DNA of 64,000 nt from Enchytraeus crypticus. Taxonomy: Eukaryota > Annelida > Clitellata > Enchytraeida > Enchytraeidae. The notes under the pieces are model-generated. The model was not told where the DNA came from, did not search any database, and worked only from the letters and a program-made list of their open reading frames with translations. The stretch spans positions 1,231,501-1,295,500 of the forward strand of contig CAJHZI010000271.1 of assembly GCA_905160935.1 (NCBI GenBank). The letters are read 5' to 3'. Positions 26,062 through 37,298 of the stretch are shown here, piece after piece; positions within the stretch are counted from its first letter, which is position 1; each line of letters opens with the position of its first letter. Both the position numbers and the translations under genes were made by a program.

Positions 26062-26310
26062 GGGAGTTAAAGAAAAGGTGGTTTAGGTCGCTGCTCATGG
26101 ACACTGGATGGAAAAGAGAGATGGAAAAGATAGGTCTTCAACTGCTTATGGAACTGCTCATAGGAAAGCAAAGGCTGATGTGATTCAAATGAAGATTTCC
26201 GAAGATTGGATGGAAAAGAATTCAAGATCTGAGGTGCAGCATGCTGGAAAGAACGATTAGATAGCTTAGAGCGTGAAGGTAATCTAGGCCAGCATACAAC
26301 CAATTGCCGA
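26062..26310 (-). pseudogene. L2-like LINE family C, ORF2 C-terminus
   Basis: Minus strand reads SKLSNRSFQHAAPQILNSFP, SNLRKSS, YEQFHKQLKTYLFHLSFPSS. The pattern RSFxxAAPxxWNxLP..L...SYxQFKxxLKTxLF is the usual L2-type ending. A plus-strand relative with the same ending plus 3' tail is at 27425. Confidence 0.8.
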
Positions 26311-26599
26311 CCGACTAAAAGATCTCAAGAACAAAGCTCTCATGAGATTTGAACAAACCTCTAAAGGCCTAGAAAACTTAGCCATCCTCAAAGACATAAT
26401 AGGATAATAGGAGTCTAAACAATGAAGAAAAAATAGAAACTACGCCAGTACATTTTGGAAATACCTCAAGCCTTTAGCTTCCGTCTGAGCCGCTCCGGTT
26501 TTGATTAATTCATACCCACTGTAAAGGCGTCTTGAAGAGAAGATCCAAGATCTTCTGACCTTGACGTTAAACTTACTCATCCGGCTGCATCACTTTAAT

Positions 26600-26880
26600 C
26601 AAGTGAGACATACAAGTTTGTCCAGGGATGGTGATGGACTTATAGGTTAACGAAGCTGTTTTGTAAATGATACGCTCTTTAATCCTTAGCCAGTGCAAAG
26701 ACTTCAAAATAGGCGTAACATGAAACTACAAAAATTGCTCGCGCAAGAGAATTCTGAACAAACTGCAACCGATCAATCTCACAGCCAGGGAGATTTAAAA
26801 ACAGGGAATTACAGTAGTCCAACTTCGATTGCACAAAAGTAGACTTATATACTTGATCAAGTGTAGAATTTTAGATCTGA
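26600..26880 (-). pseudogene. L2-like LINE fragment
   Basis: Reverse complement reads [34 protein letters not shown], matching the post-RT [13 protein letters not shown]...xRLQxVQNxxARxV block of L2-type elements. Adjacent motifs GTGATGGACTTATA..TTAACGA also occur at 27283-27330, indicating two copies. Confidence 0.75.
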
Positions 26881-27104
26881 CTTTATCCTATTTAGATAAA
26901 ATACTTTGAAACTTACTGTGTAATGTAAGGAGTTAATTTTAAATAGTCTCCCAGAAAAAGCTTCTCTTCAAACACCTTTACTATCTGTGGAAGCTACCTT
27001 AACTAAGCATAGCTATTTATAGTTAACTCGTACTGTCTTTAAAAAAAGTAAACACGCATTATAGTGAATAATCAACTACGTTGATATCTATCACTTTTAA
27101 AACC

Positions 27105-27270
27105 ACATGTTTAATCCGTTAGACAATTTAGACCATTTTCCGTATAACCAGTCCAGTGAATGTCCGAGGTTTTACTCTCAGGCGCGGCCGGGATTCGAAC
27201 CCGCGAGGATTCAATTCACCGCAGGATCTGTCATTTAAAATTTCATGACGTTACCCCTACGCTATTTAAA
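27105..27270 (-). repeat. tRNA-derived SINE, family B
   Basis: Minus strand carries the family-B head with GGTTCGAATCC, the GATCTGAGA/TCTCGGACATTCACTGGACTGG body and ATACGGAAAATGG. It sits inside L2-like LINE debris whose flanks continue at 27280. Confidence 0.85.
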
Positions 27271-27424
27271 CATTCTTTGTCCAGTGATAGTGATGGACTT
27301 ATAAGTTAACGAGGCCGTCTTTGTAAAAGATAAGCTCTAGAATCTTTAGTTAGTCCAAAGATTAAAAAAATAGGTGGAACGTGTGAGTAGGCCTACTTGG
27401 AACCTCAAATTGCATTCCTTCACG

Positions 27425-27782
27425 TAGCAAGCTGTCTATGCTATCCTTCCAACATGCTGCCCCACGGATCTGGAATTCTCTTCCTTCCACTCTGAACATC
27501 CCCTCATCTATTCCAGATCAGCCTTTCGTACTTTACGAACAGTTTCATGGGCGGTGAAAGCTTTTTTCTTTTATTTTTCCTATCCACCAAGTATCCATGA
27601 CCTGAGACCAACACGTAAACCTCTATTCCGCTAGTAACCTCCTTGGACTGATTACCCGGATTTTTGGCTCGTATCGTTTATGGACCCCTCCCTCTGCTCA
27701 TCGGTTTAAGTTGGTTCCACAGTGTTCGATGTTGTCATGGATAGCAGTAGCACTCTAATCGTAGTGTTGTTATTGTTGTTCA
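27425..27782 (+). pseudogene. L2-like LINE family C, C-terminus and complete 3' tail
   Basis: Frame-mixed reading gives SMLSFQHAAPRIWNSLPSTL, IPSSIPDQPF, YEQF, then a 3' UTR with GACTGATTACCCGG, CTCATCGGTTT, GTTCGATGTTGTCATGGATA, GTAGCACTC and (GTT)n. This copy links the ORF2 end to the tail seen alone at 7450, 21539 and 32565. Confidence 0.8.
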
Positions 27783-28261
27783 AAAGTCTTAGTTCAGGGT
27801 ATTCTACTCATTTACGTTCAAGCAGTGCCTAAGTTAAAATGTGGAAACGAAGTAAACCGCTGTTCTACTAAATCTCATTTCTATGAAGTACATGTACAAT
27901 GACATTCTATGAGGCCATATGAGATATACTAGGCCCTCAGTGGTAGCTATTATGAAAGGGGCCCGAAAATTTTTATCAATTCCACTAACTCGATTGATCT
28001 CCTAGAACCGCTGTTTTCAACTCATCAATCCACTACAATGTGTTCCCATATAATAATATATATAATATAATAATGTAGACCCTTGCATAGGACCCTCAGT
28101 GACTTCATAACAATATGTAGATTTTTAAACTCGTGATTTAACGTAGGGTTGCTTAAAAGTTGATCATTCCGCCTGAGACATAACATAACGGCATATTGGG
28201 TCAGGAAGCACAGATGCTTGTGTAAGGCCCATGTATTCCTCCTTCCTCTCCATGGTTATTA

Positions 28262-28412
28262 AAGCTGGTAAAGCTAATGTTAACGTCAGTTTCCTCACTC
28301 GAAAGCGACGTCAGTGTGCTAAGTGGGCGAGCCAAGAATTTGAACTCCGCACATAGTCTACTGATCCGCGGTCGAGTGTCTTACCGACATCGACACTGGC
28401 TCCAGCCAGACG
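28262..28412 (-). repeat. tRNA-derived SINE, family A
   Basis: Full copy with TGGCTGGAGCCAGTG, CGGATCAGTAGACTATGTGC and the tail CGTCACT-like region to GTTAACATTAGCTTTACCAG. The B box is changed to GAGTTCAAATTC. Confidence 0.9.
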
Positions 28413-28504
28413 ATTAGTAAGCCAAATCGTTGCCTTTCGATGGCGCATCAATTGCAGCCGGCACTAATTTAGGAATAATCTTCCAACAGGACCAATACCC
28501 TATG

Positions 28505-28605
28505 ATTTTTTTCATTCCAATCTCTCAACACTCGGTCTTCCAAGGTGGTCATCCAACCATGCACTAACGAGGCCGACTTAGCTTAACTTCGATTATATAT
28601 AATTA
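28505..28605 (-). repeat. 5S rRNA-derived repeat (SINE3-type)
   Basis: Reverse complement reads TCGAAGTTAAGCTAAGTCGG, CCTCGTTAGTGCATGGTTGG, ATGACCACCTTGGAAGACCG, AGTG. This follows metazoan 5S rRNA from the A box through the C box to near the 3' end (GAAGTTAAGC, GTCGGGCCTGGTTAGTACTTGGATG, GGTGACCACCTGGGAA). The 5' third of 5S is missing. Confidence 0.75.
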
Positions 28606-29079
28606 TTGACGCGTAACTAAACCAAGTGCGCTAAATCCCGCTCTGGAGACGTCCCTGACATGAACTTCGATTGCGAAAACAAGCGTGAAATCTTCATTTT
28701 ATTGTATTGTGCTTACTTTCCAAATTTTCGTTTCATTTTTATGTAAAATGGATGTATAACTAGCTATTTAGATAGGCCGTATATTGTAGTCTGCCTCCTC
28801 ATTTGATAGTTGCACAACTTTCCACTATCAAATCAGAAAAATATATCAATATACCGGGTTGACCTCCAGCTTAACGATCTAAATTCATTTCTGTTCTTAA
28901 TTATGAGTTACCGACTGGGCAAGAGTATGGTAGAGCCAGGGAAAAATACATTAATTGACACTATTCCTACTTACTTTTAATTCACATGTTAACTAACTAC
29001 ATGTGAATAATAGTAACAGCCGAGAAACCGTTGAACGTGAAATATTACATTACTGTTACTATTGTTGTAAGAAGTACTA

Positions 29080-29215
29080 AGCAAAATAGTTTAAGTAAAA
29101 GTAAATGATTAGTAAAAGTAAAAAATACTATATCAGCATTTTACTTAAGTAAAAAGTAAAATTACTCGACAAAAAGTAATAGTTTAAAGTAGAAAGTAAA
29201 AGTACTATGAATTTT
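29080..29215. repeat. AAAAGTAAAAGTA-rich degenerate repeat
   Basis: Many AGTAAAA/AAAGTA motifs resembling subterminal repeats of hAT-like MITEs. No clear ends. It adjoins the 9-bp satellite. Confidence 0.45.
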
Positions 29216-29263
29216 TAAGAAAACAAATTATACCTCAATTGATAGAAAAGTTTTACACGATCT

Positions 29264-29850
29264 TAAATTAGTTAAATTAGTTAAATTAGTTAAATTAGTT
29301 AAATTAGTTAAATTAGTTAAATTAGTTAAATTAGTTAAATTAGTTAAATTAGTTAAATTAGTTAAATTAGTTAAATTAGTTAAATTAGTTAAATTAGTTA
29401 AATTAGTTAAATTAGTTAAATTAGTTAAATTAGTTAAATTAGTTAAATTAGTTAAATTAGTTAAATTAGTTAAATTAGTTAAATTAGTTAAATTAGTTAA
29501 ATTAGTTAAATTAGTTAAATTAGTTAAATTAGTTAAATTAGTTAAATTAGTTAAATTAGTTAAATTAGTTAAATTAGTTAAATTAGTTAAATTAGTTAAA
29601 TTAGTTAAATTAGTTAAATTAGTTAAATTAGTTAAATTAGTTAAATTAGTTAAATTAGTTAAATTAGTTAAATTAGTTAAATTAGTTAAATTGGTTAAAT
29701 TGGTTAAATTAGTTAAATTAGTTAAATTAGTTAAATTAGTTAAATTAGTTAAATTAGTTAAATTAGTTAAATTAGTTAAATTAGTTAAATTAGTTAAATT
29801 AGTTAAATTAGTTAAATTAGTTAAATTAGTTAAATTAGTTAAATTAGTTA
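29264..29850. repeat. 9-bp satellite, about 65 copies
   Basis: Perfect tandem array of GTTAAATTA for almost 590 bp. The only visible changes are two adjacent TTGGTT units near 29690-29706. Such homogeneity implies recent expansion or strong homogenisation. Confidence 0.98.
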
Positions 29851-30754
29851 CTCGATTTAATTTAGATTAAGAACGGAAACTTTAAATTCGACGTCTGAAG
29901 TTTCTGGATTAAAACAATATTCTATCCACATGCGCATGCTTATATTATATTTTAAAATGTTACATTACATTTAATTTTTCGTTCACAATTAAGCTAAATT
30001 AAGATGGTTTACTCAGATACTCTCTCCAGTGTCCTATCAAGTACATAGCAGGTCTAATGTATTCATATTCCTACTCACATGCTGCCTTCAAAAGCATGCT
30101 CATTAATTAAAGAGCCGCTTCCGACTAACGAGTTATAATCCCAGCTCAGGAGGCTACATGAATTACTCATACCTTAATATAGCTGACAGCCTAAATAGGA
30201 ATAATGTCGCTTCTAAGATGGTTTCCCGTTATCGTTCTCATATCATAATCAGTAGCCTCTTACGACATATGCAGTTTGCGTTTGGTCTATTCTTCAGTGG
30301 CCCGAACACCAGACGGGTTCGGGCCACAACTAATAGCTAACTCAGCTATTGATCGTTTATTATCTTACTCCATGTCAACTGACACAGTGTACAGTTCAGC
30401 ATCACGGACACAACGCGGGTTTCGAATTAGTGTATTGGGGGAAAAGTTGCTCATTTTCAAAATCCAAACTCAATATTGCAATTTTCAGGGTCATACACAC
30501 AACAAATTCTCTAAATAATCTATTGAATTATTTAGAGAATTCTCAACGATTTTCGAAATGTTGGCACCAATAATTCGCATGGCATCCTAAATAGGAGAAC
30601 ATTTATAAAGTCGCTATGTTTGAAAAAAAAACTTACCTTAAAGTAGTTTTTAATAAAAGAATATCATAGTAGCCTTTCTGAAAAATTAATCTTATATCTT
30701 ATAACAGAGACTGTATTATAGAAACTTAAATATCTCAATACATGTAGTAAAAAG

Positions 30755-30882
30755 CTCATGTTAACGTCAGTTCCCTCACTCGAAAGCGATGTCAGTGACG
30801 GGCGAGCCCAGGATATGAACTGCGCACATACTGATCCGCGGTCGAATATCTTACCGACATGGCCACAGGCTCCAGCCATGCA
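30755..30882 (-). repeat. tRNA-derived SINE, family A, in TPST 3' UTR region
   Basis: Minus-strand copy from TGGCTGGAGCCTGTGGCCAT through CGCGGATCAGTATGTGCGCA to GACGTTAACATGAGC. It starts about 45 bp past the TPST stop codon in the same orientation, so it is probably transcribed as part of the 3' UTR. B box is changed to AGTTCATATCC. Confidence 0.85.
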
Positions 30883-30926
30883 ATAGTAGCAAAGATATAG
30901 CTTCATTAAATAATAAGAAATGTAAA

Positions 30927-31134
30927 TTATGTAAAGAACGGAATTCTTCCATATTCTCCCACATTTATCTTGCTGTAGTCAGGTGGATAAGAGTCTGGAT
31001 CATAACCCAGAGCTTCGAGCATCGGTGCCAGGACTCTCATGTCCCTGCGGACATCTTTAGGGATATGATCCGCCCAGGAGTTCAGGGATTCCCGGTTGAT
31101 TGGCTTTCTCACCTGATCCGTAGAGTATTCCTTC
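30927..31134 (-). CDS. TPST exon 3 (C-terminus)
   Basis: 208 bp including the stop; acceptor TTTATTCTAG|GAAGGAATAC. Completes Arg294, then [49 protein letters not shown] and ends IPFFT. Aligns without gaps to the vertebrate SKVERSTDQVIKPVN block. The last 13 residues have no obvious counterpart, as is common for TPST tails. It is 16.5 kb from exon 2. Confidence 0.93.
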
Positions 31135-34100
31135 CTAGAATAAAAGAGAATAAGAAATACAGTCGCAGTGGCCATGCATTGGTATGCATACATAGCATCC
31201 ATTCATCAGTATCCATGCATAAATGTCAATGTATTAGTATCCATGCATCAGCATCCATGCATTGGCATCCATGCATTGGCATCCATGCATTATAATCCAA
31301 GCATTAATTAAGCAAATCTGAATTTGAATCAGTAAACCAAGAAAGTATCGGTTGCTTATCTATTTTACACATACTGCTAAACATACTCTTACTGCATACA
31401 CATACTCTTCATTAATAACTTTGGCTATAAAACAGCAAATAAAATATTTATTAGAAACTGAATCGGTATAGATAGGCAATTGATTAACAAGTACCTAAGT
31501 GAAGTTACAAGAACAGTATTTATCTAAAAGCTGAGTTGAAAATATTCAAAAAATTATGCTTTACTCATAAGAGGGGATGATTTGCTATAAAATTGAAGGA
31601 AATTGGATAAGTAGAGAGCAAGAAGACCGAGAATTTGAATGATAAATCGTTGATAATGCATTTTTATGTAGATGTGAAGAGTAATACAGAGAAGATAAAT
31701 ATGTAGAAGAATTATATATCACGGTTTATCCAATTCACAATAGGGCCTACGCTGAGAGAAAGGGAGAGAAATCAATTAGCAAATCTACAAATGAATCAAT
31801 CAGATAATCTGCCAACAATAAAGCAATCAATAAAGAAATTCTCTAATCAATACATCGAATAATTAACTTGCAGAAAATCATTCAACCATTTTAATCATTA
31901 AAGTATAAATTAAATTAGGCTGGAATTCTAGAAAACAGAAACTTTTCGTAGCAAAATGTTGTATTATCAAAGTCATTTCATTGACAATATACTGCATATT
32001 TGTATTTATAATTTTATATATTACATGTATGTACTGTATATTACATGTTTATATTTTCTGCCATAACTGTATTAGACTACTGTATTAGTAAATTGAAACG
32101 AACAAACACAGCTGGGAGTTAAATTATCATTTGCGAACAATCACTCGAATGATAGACCTAAAGACTTTTCAAGTGAAGTCTTGATCAAATAACAATTTTG
32201 AATTAGTGTTTTAAGCAAAGTTTTGATCGTAATTCAAATTAATTAATGTTCCGGGAAACTATTTCATTATGTTGCTTATTTCAGAACTAGTGGGTAATTC
32301 CACGAAGAACCCTTTGCCAGATTTATCAGCTTGTACTTTACACACTGATCACGATTCGTCTAACAATGAAACTTCCGACGAGGTCCGAGCCGTTGCGGAT
32401 TCGGGATATCGAGTTACTCAAGCCTGTTCGGCAGAGGTGTGAATTTTGTGAGGTGTTGGTAACGCTTCAATGATTTATTCTCTGTGATACAACTTCTGAA
32501 ATACTCCGTTTGCAAATGATTCTTAAATCTAGTAGTCCAGTGATTATATTAGTAGCATTGCATAACAAAAAAACAATAATTGGATTGGAGTGCTACTGTT
32601 ATCCATGACAAAATCGAGTAATTTGGAACCAAATCAAAACCGATGAGCAGAATGTGGCTCGTCAACAAATCGTTCGAGTTCTCTTACTTTGAGCCTACGC
32701 AAGGACTTGAAGATTGTAGCAATAAAAAAGCTAAAAAAGCCAATGTTAACGTCAGTTTCCTCACTCGAAAGCGATGTCAGTGACGGACGAGACCAGGATT
32801 TGAACCCCTCAAATACTGATTCACGGTCGAGTATCTTACCGACATCGCCACTGGCTCCTGCCAGTAACTAATATCCAGTAATATGAGAATATGTTGAGCT
32901 ACAAAAGATTGCACGTGCAAGAGAATTTTGAATGAACTGCAACCTATCAATCTTACACTGGGAAAATTTAGAAACAGGGAGTTGCAGTAGTCCAGTTTAG
33001 ACTGCAAGAGAGCAGCACGAATCGTAGAGGCTGTCTCAAGAGAAAGATAAGATCCTATTCTACATAAATTAGAATTAGTTATTCAATATATTTGGCTATA
33101 CATGTATATTTATAAGGGATGGTAAATAATACATTTGTGAAATAATTAAGTTATTAAAGATACGCGAATGGTTTGCGGCAAGTCACAGAGAAAACGTTTC
33201 AGCTGTATAGGCTTATATACTCTACTCTTCATCACGCAAATTAAATATAAAATAACTATAATCAAACGACCAGAAACAAACTTATACTTAACTTGCCCAG
33301 TAGCTTTAAGATTTTTAACTTGCTATCGGCCATTGTTGCTTATGTTAGGCGTTCGATTATTGCTTTCGGTTATGTCAAGTAAGCAAAACTATATTTTCGG
33401 TTAATCGTTTAAAATTGTAACCTTACAATTCCTTTAATTTTTAACTATTAACTTAATCGTTAACTTTCACTGCCCTATATACACGTACATATATTATACA
33501 AATATTAGTATGTATAAGCTCATTTGTTATGTATTATCTAAGGCCACGGCATGGTTGTGTTAGTTATCAAGCCAGACTTGTCAGCAGATTTAACTATAGA
33601 AGCCAAGGTGCCTTAAGTTTTCAAGTTGCAAACCGTGTATGACTATTTTGTATGATATGCTCTTTTTATTCTACGATGTTTGGATAAGAAATTGCCTGTC
33701 TTAGTAATTTTAAAAGCTTTCTCTTTCTTATCTAATTAGCGTTTTGACTATGTGATAAATTTATGCTGATAGATCTGATAGGCATCCCAATCTTTTGGTC
33801 CGATTGAAAGCCTAATCATTGGGCCCGATATGCAGCCTATCCTTAAATATGATATGATTAGCAACCTAATAATTAGGACTGATAGGCAGTCTAATAATTT
33901 GATCTGCAGTGTAATTGATTGTTAATCGATGGTAGCTGCCAGCTAATCTTTTTATTTTTAAGTTAAATATTAACTAATACAAAGTACAGGATGAGATTGT
34001 ATGCTGACATGATCGATGATATGCTCAGTTCTGTGCTAATCAGTAGACATTTAAATCTAAAAAATGAATACTTCAACAGGATTGACAGTTGAGTAAGGAA

Positions 34101-37100
34101 AAGCCAGCAATGCATCCTGTAGTTCACTTGAGTGTAATAGAATTATGGACTATGCAGTTAATATGATACTCTGGTAATGATGAATTTGACAGAGGTCACA
34201 TGGTATCGGTTGCGCCCCAATGTTCAGTCGACAAGAGGCTCGGTGAATATTACGTCTTTCAGTTCAGAGATAGATCACACCCCTCCTAGTGTCCAATGAC
34301 ACCCCCTAGCTCTCCTCCTGTCCACTGACACCCCCTAGCTCCCCTCCTGTCTAGTGACACCCCTAGCTCTCCTCCTAGTCGTCCACTGACACCCCTAGCT
34401 CCCCTCCTAGTCGTCCACTGATACTATCTAGCCCCCCTCCTAGTCGTCCACTGACACCCCGTAGCTCCCCTCCTGTCCACTGACACCCCCTAGCTCTCTT
34501 TCTAGTCGTCTAATGACACCCGCTAGCTCCCCTCCTAGTCGTTCAATGACACCCCTAGCTTCCCTCCTAGTCGTCCACTGACACCCCCTAGACTAGCCCT
34601 CCTAGTCGTACACTGACACCCCCTAGCTTCCCTCCTAGTCGTCCACTGACACTCCCTAGCTCTCTTCTCTGTCAGATTCCTCCCCTATCTCTGTGGGTGT
34701 TTAGTGATCTTTACGCTAGGTGGGCACAAAGTTACCCTAATCTCAACCCTAATCTCAACCCTAATCTCAACCCTAATCTCAACCCTAATCTCAACCCTAA
34801 TCTCAACCCGGAGAAGTCTTGTCCTAACCTGGAGGAAAACAATACAATCCAGTCACCTGAGCCCCCCTGTGAAATCATTACAGCTTCAGAAACAACAGAC
34901 CCTCAGACTAACATAGACTTAACCCTAATTCATCCTGAACAAACCAATAGCGACCCTGTACAATCTAGTAGTAGTAGGCCTACTTAACCTTGAAGCATAT
35001 TGCTTTGGATAGAAGGACACCACACTCAAAGCGCTTACTCTATGAAATTTTCGACAGTTTCTTGGACACTCGCCTTAGATTTTCTTGCCGTATACATGCA
35101 ATATAAATATAATGTTGGAAAATATTGGACATGATGAACTCAGAGGCCCCAATGACCCACAAAATCTGTCAAATTAATGCGCGGAGCATACACTAAAACC
35201 AGCTTGACAGGAAGAAATGTACAGCCGAGTCACAAGGAAATGAAATTAGTAAAACACGCTATGAACCCAATGAGACAAATGTGAGGAAGGCCACAGGTTC
35301 AACCGTGAATAATAATAATAAAGGTTTAATGTCCGATTCCTCATCCAGGGACGTCTCCAACAGCACACATCACCACAGATCAATTCACCCAGACCAATCT
35401 GCCAAAGAAATTTGTTGAGGAGAAGTATGGTCCTAAACGAAAACCAGTCCGGTGATTTAAAAATGGTCAGGATAGATTGATTATGTCTATAACGTGAAAA
35501 GGTAAGTCTTAAGCTTGCAAGTGAATGTTGAAAGAGAAGAACAAGAGCAATGATTAGCAGGTAAAGAGTTCCAGATTGTGAAGAAGTACAAAAATGTACC
35601 CTCCTCACATAAAATGGTGAAAGCATCATTGTTACTGATCCACAGTTGCACGAGCATCGGATCTGCGCCGCTCTTCTAATACAATTATTTAATCAAGCGG
35701 CTCAATGAAGAAATGAGTGGATTAGTCGATCTGTCCACTGATCAAACTCTATTGGACCCGATTGTGCATATTGATTATATGTATACATGTGATTACATAC
35801 GCTCAAGTGATTACATGTACACAAGTGATTACATGTGCACAAGTGATTACATGTGCACAAGTGATTACATGTGCACAAGTGATTACATGTACACAAGTGA
35901 TGACATGTACACAAGTGATTACATGTGCACAAGTGATTACATGTGCACAAGTGATTACATGTACCCAAGTGATTACATGTGCACAAGTGATTACATGTAT
36001 ACATGTGATTACATGTGCACAAGTGATTACATGTGCACAAGTGATTACATGTACACAAATGGTTACATGTATACATGCGATTACATGTGCACAAGTGATT
36101 GCATTTGCACAATTTGCCAGAATTACCATAATTTATCAGAGCTGCTGCCATCTTTCATTATTCCAATCCTTCTTCAAACTAGGATAGCAAAAACAAGGAA
36201 AGAAAGCCATGGTCTTATTTCAATACTCAATCATCCAAAATTACAAAATCCAGCTTGTTTTTAAAACTATTCACCGACACCGCATTCACAACCTCCTCAT
36301 TCAAAGAGTTCCACCTATCAATCACCCTTTGAGAAAAAGAAAACTTTTCTAAGTCTGTCCTTACACTAGGCTAAAACAACTTATAACTATAGCCTGTTAA
36401 ACCATTATTGGAGAATTTGAAAAAATCTGCTGCTATTAATTCAGTGAGCCCATGCATTATTTTGGAAACTTTATAAGATCACCTCTAATTCTCCTGGTTT
36501 CTAGGGTTGTCAGTTGAACTGCCCTTAGCCTCTCCTCATACCTTAATGCTTTGACAAACAAGTAAGTCTCATCATAGGCCTAATGGCTAACCCTTTATGA
36601 TCATTACTGTCCAGTACTTCAATAGCATGGACTTTTAAGTCTAACTTATAGCCATATACACATGCGTTCAGGCTTTTTGTACAGCGTTATAGTTAAGTCG
36701 TCTCTAATCATTATCATTCATGTAAATGTTTACGTAATTCAGAAATACCAAACTGAAAACCCGTGCGTGTGAGAACCGCGAATCTATATTCAAGAAACCA
36801 TTTCCGTAGCCCAAAGGCACCGCTAGTGACGGTTCACTCGAAATTATGGAAAGAGGATTGTCGCGTAACAATCAAATATGTTTTCACCTAAGCCATTTAA
36901 TCAGTAATGTGTATACGATTTTCTAATATCTTCTGCGGTGTCTGGACCAGTACTAACCCGACCAACCGTAAACTGCACGTGTCATAATAGGTGACTTATC
37001 AGAAACCTTGAACGACTATGTGAACTTGTGATGGAAGCCAAGTCAGAAGTCATTTTTATTAAGACAAACACTGCATAGAGGTTTGTAAAGGTCATAAAGG

Positions 37101-37253
37101 GCCATAAAGGTTCGGTAAAGGTCAACAAGGGTTGGCCATCTTGATGAGACTGACTTGTTTGTCAAAGTGAAAGTAGACTTAAAAGCAGGCTATGATAGTG
37201 GTATGTAATGTCTATCACTTGACAGAACACAATAGAAAGAGAGAGAGGAGAGT

Positions 37254-37298
<45 letters not shown>

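Noticed and set aside
28505-28605. 5S rRNA gene
   Set aside because: The first third of 5S is missing and the sequence is diverged, so it is a derived repeat or pseudogene.
35246-35629. 127-codon minus-strand ORF
   Set aside because: It lies across an L2 LINE 3' end and UTR in a non-native frame.
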